Positions 1-5,304 of a stretch of 5,304 nt of DNA are shown here, piece by piece. Position 1 is the stretch's first letter; each line of letters opens with the position of its first letter. Source of the DNA: CAYNNP01 sp964398215 (GTDB lineage: Bacteria; Planctomycetota; Planctomycetia; Pirellulales; Pirellulaceae); contig CAYNNP010000352.1 in NCBI GenBank assembly GCA_964398215.1, positions 1 through 5,304 of the forward strand. Direction: 5' to 3'. The position numbers and the translations under genes were made by a program. The notes beneath the pieces were generated by a model. The model saw only the letters and a list, made by a program, of their open reading frames with translations. It was not told the DNA's origin and made no database searches.

Positions 1-32
1 CGTTGATAGTGTAATCTCTGCGACACAATGGA

Positions 33-79
33 GGCGTTTGCGCTGTTCCGGCACGCATCGCGTCCTTGGTCCGGCCTAC
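33..79. repeat. GC-rich intergenic repeat element, left copy
   Basis: This stretch carries GGCGTTTGC (33-41), TTCCGGC (46-52), the small palindrome ACGC-ATC-GCGT (53-63) and GGTCCGGCCTAC (68-79). The hexamer TCCGGC occurs twice in direct orientation (47-52 and 70-75). GGTCCGGCCTAC and GGCGTTTGC both recur in inverted orientation at the right end of the window (5276-5287 and 5290-5298). Two matching blocks in the same relative order at both ends is more than expected by chance. From memory, similar GGCC-containing intergenic elements are frequent in Rhodopirellula-type genomes; that is recall, not a search. The element lies outside any gene and is probably a REP-like dispersed repeat. Confidence 0.5.
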
Positions 80-94
80 AACCAAACACCACAC

Positions 95-116
95 CAAAAA
101 AGCCCCGGGCTTTGTT
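95..116 (-). terminator. Hairpin, possible intrinsic terminator
   Basis: AAAGCCC (99-105) and GGGCTTT (107-113) form a perfect 7-base inverted repeat around one base, so the real hairpin would be a GC-rich stem with a loop of about three to five bases. Read on the minus strand, the stem runs into six T in total, the usual form of a Rho-independent terminator. On the plus strand only three T follow. No minus-strand gene lies just to its right, so it may act in both directions, closing a plus-strand gene that ends to the left of the window, or it may belong to the adjoining repeat element. Confidence 0.45.
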
Positions 117-189
117 GCCAACACACCGCGAACCTACCTTCCTTTGTGGTGTCTAACTGCTGACAACTCAATGTCTCAATCTGGTTTTT

Positions 190-195
190 GGAGGA
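190..195 (+). promoter_or_regulatory. Strong Shine-Dalgarno sequence before a short frame
   Basis: GGAGGA lies seven bases before a GTG codon at 203. Both match and spacing are near ideal, better than anything in front of the RbfA-like gene downstream. It is the main reason for considering the short frame at 203-253. Confidence 0.4.
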
Positions 196-202
196 TACTG
201 TC

Positions 203-253
203 GTGAAATCTCAACTATCCAATTTGCCTTGCGAACTAGCGATTCGTTTGTAG
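203..253 (+). CDS. Possible 16-codon leader peptide or small ORF
   Basis: A frame beginning GTG-AAA-TCT and ending TAG would encode MKSQLSNLPCELAIRL. It lies about 150 bases before the RbfA-like gene on the same strand, in a different frame, so it cannot be that gene's N terminus without a frameshift. It has no run of one amino acid that would suggest an attenuator, and I recognise no family. The only support is the GGAGGA seven bases upstream. It could be an upstream regulatory ORF, a real tiny peptide, the remnant of a longer gene, or chance. Low confidence. Confidence 0.25.
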   Translation: MKSQLSNLPCELAIRL

Positions 254-401
254 GCTTGCGTTGAACTCAGTGTTCTTCTGATCTCGCTTTTCTCCATCGA
301 TCGCGGTTCGCACTTACCCGCCCCGATTGTTTCGGCATCACTTTGTTTTGATGTCACTATCGCCGCATGTCGGCACATCTTTCTTGGTAAGTATCCAGAA
401 C
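254..401. other. Non-coding leader before the RbfA-like gene
   Basis: I see no recognisable gene, riboswitch or tRNA here. The frame of the RbfA-like gene is open back to a TGA at 279-281 and could start at TTG 327 or ATG 351. The residues this would add (such as LSPHVGTSFLVSIQN) do not resemble the family, and neither codon has a clear Shine-Dalgarno sequence. I could not identify convincing -35 and -10 elements. This stretch probably holds the promoter and 5' untranslated region of the two-gene unit. Confidence 0.4.
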
Positions 402-857
402 ATGAGTTCAAAAAAGAGAATGTCGAAGCGCACGCGCGCTTCGCTGCAACGTCACAGTGCGCAACTCGGACCTGACGATTGCATCGACCCACGAGACTAT
501 TTCAAAACCAATTCGAATCGCCAAAAGGCTAATCGAAAGACTCAGCAACTTTGTCGCCAAGTCCACCGAACCCTAGAACTTGTTCTAGGCGACTGTGACG
601 ACGAGTCCTTGTTGTCAGCATTCATCGTGGATGTAAAACCGGCTCCCGATAGCTCGCGACTGCTGGTTACTGTTTGCATTGATCAGCCCAAACCAACCGT
701 TTGCCATGCGCAAATGATGCAACGCCTGATCGCTCAAACAAGCCGACTGCGCCACGAAATATCACAGTCCATCCATCGCAAAAAAGTTCCCAGCCTGGTC
801 TTTCAAATCGCAATGCCACCCAATTCCCTCGATCACAAGGAGACGGGCAGTGAGTAA
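402..857 (+). CDS. rbfA: RbfA-like ribosome-binding factor (KH-type)
   Basis: The 151-residue product resembles RbfA, a cytoplasmic single-KH-domain protein that binds the 30S subunit and helps mature the 3' and 5' ends of 16S rRNA. About 44 polar residues precede the domain. A helix follows (45-62, RKTQQLCRQVHRTLEL), then strands at 72-79 (SAFIVDVK) and 84-94 (SSRLLVTVCID), a long helix at 103-126 (RLRHEISQSIHRK), and a last strand (PSLVFQI, 130-136). That order and the 'VPSLVFQI' ending fit the family; usual length is about 120-135 residues, so this has an N-terminal extension. The start is uncertain: ATG 402 is chosen, but ATG 420, preceded by an A/G-rich run, would give 145 residues, and TTG 327 or ATG 351 would add residues unlike the family. 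Its end overlaps the rtcB start by 8 bases. It may be a paralogue of a main rbfA elsewhere, which cannot be judged here. Confidence 0.7.
   Translation: MSSKKRMSKRTRASLQRHSAQLGPDDCIDPRDYFKTNSNRQKANRKTQQLCRQVHRTLELVLGDCDDESLLSAFIVDVKPAPDSSRLLVTVCIDQPKPTVCHAQMMQRLIAQTSRLRHEISQSIHRKKVPSLVFQIAMPPNSLDHKETGSE
837..842 (+). promoter_or_regulatory. Shine-Dalgarno sequence for rtcB
   Basis: AAGGAG, inside the last codons of the RbfA-like gene, is seven bases before the GTG at 850. It fixes the rtcB start at this GTG and implies that rtcB is translated by ribosomes finishing, or restarting near, the RbfA-like stop codon. Confidence 0.7.
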
Positions 858-1971
858 GAATACAGCTCCCATTCACAAATGGATTTCGGCGCGATTGAGC
901 AATCAAATGGAACATTCATTGCAGCGGTGGTCGCGAACAAACGGTGTGTGCTATATCGCCGTCATGCCGGATGCACACTTAGCAAAAAATGTATGCATTG
1001 GAACTGTGATCGCCACCAAAAACATCGTCTACCCAGTAGCCGTGGGTGGCGATATCGGATGCGGAATCTTGGCCGTGGGCTTCAACGATTCCGCGGATCG
1101 ATTTCGCGATGAACAGGTTGCCAGCCGACTGCTCGACGAACTGTACAAGGCTGTTCCACAGAATCGTCATCCCAGTAGAACGAATTGTCCTATGTTGACA
1201 TCCGATCTGCAAAATGATCGACTGAGCGACAGCCGACTTGAAAAAGTGAAGGATCGAGACGGACGCGTGCAGCTTGGCACACTGGGACGTGGAAACCATT
1301 TCCTGGAACTCCAATACGATCTGGATGATCGGCTTTGGCTGATGATCCACAGCGGTTCACGCGGAATTGGGCAAGCGATCGCCAAGCATCACGGAGCCGA
1401 TACGCGGCGTGGCTTGCATGGTGACTCCGATCAGGCCCAATCGTATTTGCAGGATGTCCGTTGGGCGCGAAAATACGCAACCGAAAATCGGTTAGCAATG
1501 ATGCACACGGTCGCAGACATCATGTTTCGAAATTGGGGAATCACTGCCGACTACGAAACGATCGTGCATACCGACCACAATCACGTGCAAGTCGAAAAAC
1601 ACGATAACCAAAATTTGTTTGTGCATCGTAAAGGCGCACAGCGGTTGGCGATCGGCGAGCTTGGTCTCGTGCCAGGTTCCATGGGTACCTACAGCATGAT
1701 CGTTGCCGGCAAGGGATCCAAGCTGGCGATGATGTCGTGTGCGCATGGAGCGGGACGCAAAATGAGTCGACAAGAAGCGCGTCGCAAGGTCAACACGACC
1801 AGATTCGAGGACTCGATGAGCCACGTTTGGTTTGACAAACGAATGTCAGCCCAGCTAGTCGACGAAGCCCCTGAGGCCTACAAGGATTTGAAAGCCGTGA
1901 TGCGAGATCAACGCGACTTAGTCAAACCAGTACGAAAGCTACGACCACTGCTAAGTTTCAAAGGTCACTGA
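850..1971 (+). CDS. rtcB: RtcB-family RNA ligase
   Basis: The 373-residue product is an RtcB-family RNA ligase, which uses GTP and Mn2+ to join RNA ends bearing 2',3'-cyclic phosphate or 3'-phosphate to 5'-OH ends. The family motifs appear in order: MPDAHLAKNVCIG (39-51), GGDIGCG (66-72, metal ligands Asp68 and Cys71), GTLGRGNHFLEL (143-154, His150), HSGSRGIG (167-174, His167), HTDHNHV (240-246, probable ligand His243), RKGA (260-263), PGSMGTYS (275-282) and SCAHGAGRKMSR (296-307). His299 in HGAGR matches the histidine that carries GMP in characterised RtcB. All expected catalytic residues seem present, so it is probably active. It is shorter than the E. coli enzyme (about 408) and archaeal ones (about 480), and has HLAK and GGDIGCG where many members have HxGxG and GVDIGCG, suggesting a divergent bacterial subgroup. 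It starts with GTG, overlaps the RbfA-like gene by 8 bases, and so forms an operon with it. No archease or rtcA is in the window. Its RNA substrate is unknown. Confidence 0.93.
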   Translation: MSKNTAPIHKWISARLSNQMEHSLQRWSRTNGVCYIAVMPDAHLAKNVCIGTVIATKNIVYPVAVGGDIGCGILAVGFNDSADRFRDEQVASRLLDELYKAVPQNRHPSRTNCPMLTSDLQNDRLSDSRLEKVKDRDGRVQLGTLGRGNHFLELQYDLDDRLWLMIHSGSRGIGQAIAKHHGADTRRGLHGDSDQAQSYLQDVRWARKYATENRLAMMHTVADIMFRNWGITADYETIVHTDHNHVQVEKHDNQNLFVHRKGAQRLAIGELGLVPGSMGTYSMIVAGKGSKLAMMSCAHGAGRKMSRQEARRKVNTTRFEDSMSHVWFDKRMSAQLVDEAPEAYKDLKAVMRDQRDLVKPVRKLRPLLSFKGH

Positions 1972-2027
1972 GTGGTCGGAGTTTGAATATGAAAATCAAA
2001 GGAATCGACGCACTGTCGGCGGTGACA
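1972..2027. other. Convergent gap between rtcB and the TPR-like gene
   Basis: The two stop codons face each other across 56 bases. Only short imperfect pairings are visible, such as TGTC with GACA at 2014-2027, and no T tract follows them on either strand. I see no convincing intrinsic terminator, so the transcripts may overlap at their 3' ends or stop by another mechanism. Confidence 0.5.
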
Positions 2028-5000
2028 CTACTGTCTTGATGTCGCTTCCTTCAGCAGGCCGTCGAACTTTGATTTCCATTGGTCGTTCATGCCAGCGTAC
2101 AAAATCAAAATCCTCTTCAGACGTTTTACCGAAATACCGACCAATTGTTTCGCGTCTGCCGGACTAGCTGCCGCCATCGCCAATCGACAAACTTCAGCTT
2201 GATAACAGGATTCGTAAAACGTCTCGCGATATTGTTTGTGCGGAAGTGTCGCTGCAGCCAATTTCTCCCAGCCCAAAACGATCTTATCCGCAGAACCTGC
2301 AAGCGCGACCGCGTTCTGCTTTGGATCAACAGACGCCCAAGCCTGCAAAGTTCGTGCGGCGGTCAGTTGCACATTGATGGCTCGCGAATTTGTACGCAAA
2401 ACGACCTTCAGCTCTTGAATCGCGCCGGCATAGTCACCCAATTTTTCTGCAATCGTTGCCAACCGCATTCGGGTAGGCACCGCCAGCCGATCATTTGGAT
2501 TTGCAGCCAACGCGTTCTCGTACGCGGCCTGAGCTTTCTGATAGTAACCTTTTGCGTTTTCATTCAACGGAGCCCCCTCGTCAAAACCTGAACCCAATGA
2601 AAACAGAGTTCCGGCAACCCAATTCAACGTATTGCCATCGGTGGATCCGCGGCTCAACTCAGTCAAGAACGTCTCGTAGACTTTGGAAAGCTGTTCTCGC
2701 TGGCTCGGTTGCGACGAATTCATCTTGGTTTCGATGTCGCGCGAAAGCCCGATGAACGCATTCATAACACGCTGCTGTGCGGCTGTGTCATCAACAAAAA
2801 CTTGTCGCATTTCCACGATCATCTCTTTTGCTTTCTGCATCACTGCCGCGTCGCCATCGCCAACGGATGCAACGTACGATCGCAGCGCCGTTCGATACGT
2901 TTCCTCCAAGAATACACTTTGTGTCGCCACTGGATTCTTGGACCGAGCCAAAGTCAGTGGACCAGCTTGAGGATGCTCCAAAACTTTGATTGCTGCCGCC
3001 GGATTGCCGTCATCAGCGTGTACCTGAGCAAGCGACAACGCCGCCAGCGCCAACGATTGATCGACCTGTACATCGCTGGGTAAACGCTCCCATCCTGCTG
3101 TCAGTAATCGCCGCGCTTGCTGCAAAAGCTCATCAAGTTCCTGCTGCGTGGGCGATGCGCTTTCGCCATCAGATGCAACACCATTTTTGGACTCTCGCAA
3201 TTGTTGCTTGCCTTCCAGCACGGCTCCCCAAGCCGCCTGACCAGTGATCAATTCCAAGTTTCCTAGCTCGGCCGCCGATTTGGGAATCATGTCCACAAAC
3301 TCGGTAGCCCGATCAATTCTGCCAGCGTTAATCAAATGCGGAACAAGCGTTTTTAGCGTTGCCTGAGTTTCAGCATCCACAGGCCAATTGGCGAACATCG
3401 TCTGGCCCATGTCGTACAACCGGTCGGTCGCGAAACTTGATTTTTCGTCGGCGATTTGTTCCTTGATTTTTAGGTAGCAGGCGGTGGCGATCTTGGCGCA
3501 TTGTTTTGCACCAGGGCTGGCCGGATACCGAGTCGCAACAAACTCGCCTACCAATGCCGCATCATAGTAATCTTGGCGTACGTAATAGACATAGCACAAA
3601 AAGTACTGAGTCAAATTCACATTCGACTGCGGCGTCTCAGCATCAGCCAACTCCAATGCAAGCCGATAAAACTTGATCGCATCGTCGGCGGCTTGATCGC
3701 GTTTCTGCGTCAGTTGATCGACTTCTTGCAATCGCTGCTGCTGTGAACCGGTCCCGGAACCCAACTGTTGTTTGGCTTTTTGCAAGCTTGCCGTTGTTGC
3801 AGACAAAGCGTCCAAATTCTGTTTCCCACGCGCAAATGCCTCCTGAAAATTCGCAGGTTCGGTCGGTCCGTCTTCCGTCATATTCGGACCACCAAGCTGA
3901 CGCAATAACTTACGCGCAGGTTCTTGGTAGTCACCTTGTTCAGCAGCAACGAACTGGGCATGCTTGCGGGCTGTTTCCAGTGTCCGAACGATAGCCCCAC
4001 GCTGCATTGAACCATCAAGCTTTCCTTCATCGACTTGCATTTTATAGGCACGTGCCAAATGAAAACGAATCGCCAGCCAGTCAGGCTCACGCGACTTTTG
4101 TTTCGGCGACTCGTCCAACCACTCATTCGCGCGGCGTATCGCTTCAAAGTACTTGCGTTCACTTGGCAGCAACCAAGTCTCCAAGGCCAACCGCAACGTC
4201 TGCGCCTTCAGCTTCAACATCGACTCTGGTTCGCTAGGCTGCGCCAAAAGTTCGGTGAAGTACCCCAGAGCATCTTTGGTTTTCCCCATCCGTCGATTGC
4301 AACGCCCCTGGTACATGCGCGCGTAAAGTCCAGCTACCCGAGTGCGATACTTCTTGTAGATTCCATCGTACATCTGAGCTGCTTCCGCCAAGAACTTTTT
4401 TTGGTCCTCACCGCCTTCGGTTAAATGATCCGCAAGTTCCTCGCGAATCGCGGCAGCCAACAACTCCGTCTGCAGAAAATCGGCTCGAAGCTGTTTCCGC
4501 CGCGCGATCAGAGCCGCCTGCTTTCGATCACGAGTATCCAGAGCAACAGGAATCTTGGATAACTCCTGGTCGACTTGTTTCTGTAAATCAGCGAATACAG
4601 CGAACGACTGTTCGTATAACTTCCGCGACTCGGCAGCCGCACCGGAGTCGTCACCGGACTTGGAATCACCAAACCGCATCCGAGCGCGTTCAACGAACAA
4701 GGTACCCAGTGTACTTCGTGCCGCGTTGGCCTTGGGGTGATCCGTCTTGGTCCGAATGAAATCATCCAGCAGCGACTGAGCCTGTGATAACTGTTCCCGC
4801 CGAATCTTTCGATCGCGCTGCGTCCGCGATAGATCAATCAGAACTAAGCTTTTCTCAAATGAGATAGCCTCGCGCAAACTCGTCGGCGCCAACGAACTGG
4901 ATTGCATTTCGTCCAAGTAGTCCATCGCCGCGTCAAGATAACCACGCGACCGCAATCCATCCAAAAACTCACGAGCCGGTTCCTCCGCACGAACAGACGA

Positions 5001-5054
5001 GAACAATAACACCCCAAAAAGAAACAAAGATGCGGCACATACAAAGCGGCTCAT
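2028..5054 (-). CDS. Secreted TPR-like repeat protein, function unknown
   Basis: The 1008-residue product starts with a clear Sec signal peptide: short basic end (MSR), hydrophobic core (about 4-20) and probable cleavage after Ala23 (SSVRA-EE). There is no lipobox cysteine and no later membrane span, so it should be periplasmic or exported. The rest is almost all amphipathic helices of TPR type. The clearest repeat-like parts are 224-270 (MYDGIYKKY...GYFTELL), 480-515 (YYDAALVGEFVATRYPASPGA), 660-692 and 838-888 (AYENALAANPNDR...GDYAGAIQELKVVL). A charged, glutamine-rich stretch at about 403-462 could form a coiled coil. I see no catalytic motif. Such proteins usually act as scaffolds for protein complexes, but nothing here shows the partner. 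ATG 5054 is preferred over an in-frame TTG at 5072, which would add MKLGFK, because AGGA lies six bases before the ATG and the signal peptide then starts normally. The gene is convergent with rtcB. Large TPR proteins of this kind are common in planctomycetes. Confidence 0.88.
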   Translation of the reverse strand: MSRFVCAASLFLFGVLLFSSVRAEEPAREFLDGLRSRGYLDAAMDYLDEMQSSSLAPTSLREAISFEKSLVLIDLSRTQRDRKIRREQLSQAQSLLDDFIRTKTDHPKANAARSTLGTLFVERARMRFGDSKSGDDSGAAAESRKLYEQSFAVFADLQKQVDQELSKIPVALDTRDRKQAALIARRKQLRADFLQTELLAAAIREELADHLTEGGEDQKKFLAEAAQMYDGIYKKYRTRVAGLYARMYQGRCNRRMGKTKDALGYFTELLAQPSEPESMLKLKAQTLRLALETWLLPSERKYFEAIRRANEWLDESPKQKSREPDWLAIRFHLARAYKMQVDEGKLDGSMQRGAIVRTLETARKHAQFVAAEQGDYQEPARKLLRQLGGPNMTEDGPTEPANFQEAFARGKQNLDALSATTASLQKAKQQLGSGTGSQQQRLQEVDQLTQKRDQAADDAIKFYRLALELADAETPQSNVNLTQYFLCYVYYVRQDYYDAALVGEFVATRYPASPGAKQCAKIATACYLKIKEQIADEKSSFATDRLYDMGQTMFANWPVDAETQATLKTLVPHLINAGRIDRATEFVDMIPKSAAELGNLELITGQAAWGAVLEGKQQLRESKNGVASDGESASPTQQELDELLQQARRLLTAGWERLPSDVQVDQSLALAALSLAQVHADDGNPAAAIKVLEHPQAGPLTLARSKNPVATQSVFLEETYRTALRSYVASVGDGDAAVMQKAKEMIVEMRQVFVDDTAAQQRVMNAFIGLSRDIETKMNSSQPSQREQLSKVYETFLTELSRGSTDGNTLNWVAGTLFSLGSGFDEGAPLNENAKGYYQKAQAAYENALAANPNDRLAVPTRMRLATIAEKLGDYAGAIQELKVVLRTNSRAINVQLTAARTLQAWASVDPKQNAVALAGSADKIVLGWEKLAAATLPHKQYRETFYESCYQAEVCRLAMAAASPADAKQLVGISVKRLKRILILYAGMNDQWKSKFDGLLKEATSRQ

Positions 5055-5060
5055 TTTAAA

Positions 5061-5064
5061 TCCT
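5061..5064 (-). promoter_or_regulatory. Shine-Dalgarno sequence for the TPR-like gene
   Basis: On the minus strand AGGA is followed by six bases (TTTAAA) and then the ATG at 5054. This decides for ATG 5054 against the in-frame TTG 5072, which would have this site inside its coding sequence. Confidence 0.6.
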
Positions 5065-5203
5065 AGTTTCAACCAGCCATGTCTCTATCAGAATCTCGCC
5101 GTCGCCGAATGAAGCCGATCGAACGACACCGTCATCATAAGCAACTCAGCTGCAGATGGTAGTTGGCCTGGTTGAAAGGCTGCATTGGAACAAAGGTTGT
5201 GTC
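5065..5203. other. Upstream region of the TPR-like gene
   Basis: This should hold the promoter and 5' untranslated region of the minus-strand gene. A TATGAT is present on the minus strand near 5136-5141, but no good -35 element sits at the right distance, so I do not call a promoter. A 27-codon arginine-rich frame on the plus strand (5079-5162) lacks a ribosome binding site and is not called. Confidence 0.35.
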
Positions 5204-5219
5204 GGCCCCCGGCCTTTTT
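5204..5219 (+). terminator. GC-rich hairpin followed by T5
   Basis: GGCC (5204-5207), loop CCC and GGCC (5211-5214) are followed directly by five T on the plus strand, the form of a small intrinsic terminator. The stem is only four pairs but entirely G-C. No plus-strand gene is visible before it: the nearest gene lies to its left and runs the other way. It may end an unannotated plus-strand transcript, or it may be part of the nearby repeat region. Confidence 0.35.
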
Positions 5220-5250
5220 GGGTTTGCCAGCGAATGCGGTCCCTCGCTCA

Positions 5251-5273
5251 CGCTTTTTGAAGTTGCGCTTTTT
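5251..5273 (+). repeat. Short direct repeat CGCTTTTT
   Basis: CGCTTTTT occurs at 5251-5258 and again at 5266-5273, 15 bases apart start to start, each followed by an A-containing stretch. It adjoins the right-hand copy of the GGCC repeat element and may be part of it. On the minus strand the copies read AAAAAGCG. Confidence 0.4.
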
Positions 5274-5275
5274 AA

Positions 5276-5298
5276 GTAGGCCGGACCGAGCAAACGCC
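5276..5298. repeat. GC-rich intergenic repeat element, right copy (inverted)
   Basis: GTAGGCCGGACC (5276-5287) is the exact reverse complement of 68-79, and GCAAACGCC (5290-5298) of 33-41. The two blocks are separated by only two bases here but by 26 in the left copy, so this copy lacks the central part with the ACGC-ATC-GCGT palindrome. The element may continue beyond the window. It is probably a member of the same dispersed repeat family as the left copy. Confidence 0.5.
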
Positions 5299-5304
5299 GC
5301 AATT

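Noticed and set aside
123..152. ACACC and GGTGT pairing across a 20-base loop
   Set aside because: A five-base stem with a long loop is too weak to call a riboswitch or other structured RNA.
2..163. Open frame from the left edge to a TGA at 161-163, possibly the end of an upstream gene
   Set aside because: It runs through the repeat element and the hairpin and gives an unconvincing protein, so it is not called as a partial gene.
211..492. Minus-strand frame of 93 codons overlapping the leader and the start of the RbfA-like gene
   Set aside because: Its composition is irregular, it matches no family I know, and it overlaps the better supported plus-strand gene.
979..1824. Several minus-strand frames of 72-123 codons across rtcB
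   Set aside because: They lie opposite a gene with clear family motifs throughout and show no domain of their own.
2079..4740. Many plus-strand frames opposite the TPR-like gene, the longest 170 codons
   Set aside because: The minus-strand gene is continuous over 1008 codons with a signal peptide; the opposite frames are rich in Cys, Arg and Ser, as expected of antisense readings.
5079..5162. 27-codon arginine-rich plus-strand frame (MSLSESRRRRMKPIERHRHH...)
   Set aside because: No Shine-Dalgarno sequence precedes the ATG, and it lies in the expected promoter region of the TPR-like gene.

Overview
The gene types and layout suggest a planctomycete, probably of the Rhodopirellula/Pirellulaceae type. 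The clues are a very large secreted TPR-like protein of the kind common there, an RtcB-family protein coupled to an RbfA-like gene, wide intergenic spaces, and GGTCCGGCCTAC-type intergenic repeats. This assignment is inferred from recall of those genomes; no phylogenetic marker such as rRNA is in the window.

Layout. Bases 1-401 hold no convincing long gene. They contain a GC-rich repeat element at the left edge (33-79), a strong hairpin (99-113), and a short reading frame with a very good Shine-Dalgarno sequence (190-253). Bases 402-1971 are a tightly coupled two-gene plus-strand unit: an RbfA-like ribosome-maturation protein, whose last codons overlap by 8 bases the GTG start of an RtcB-family RNA ligase. 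A 56-base gap follows. Bases 2028-5054 are one minus-strand gene of 1008 codons, convergent with the first two, encoding an exported TPR-like helical-repeat protein. Bases 5055-5304 are its upstream region, with a second hairpin (5204-5219, followed by five T on the plus strand), a short direct repeat, and at the right edge an inverted copy of the repeat seen at the left edge.

How the genes fit together. The RbfA-like protein is expected to bind RNA on the 30S subunit. RtcB joins RNA ends bearing 2',3'-cyclic phosphate or 3'-phosphate to 5'-OH. Their overlapping translation suggests a shared role in making or repairing structured RNA such as rRNA or tRNA. The TPR-like protein acts outside the cytoplasm, is transcribed separately, and has no evident link to them. 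I found no tRNA or rRNA gene, CRISPR array, transposase or prophage gene. The most interesting points are the RbfA-RtcB coupling, the inverted repeats bracketing the three genes, and the short frame with a strong ribosome binding site upstream of the RbfA-like gene.
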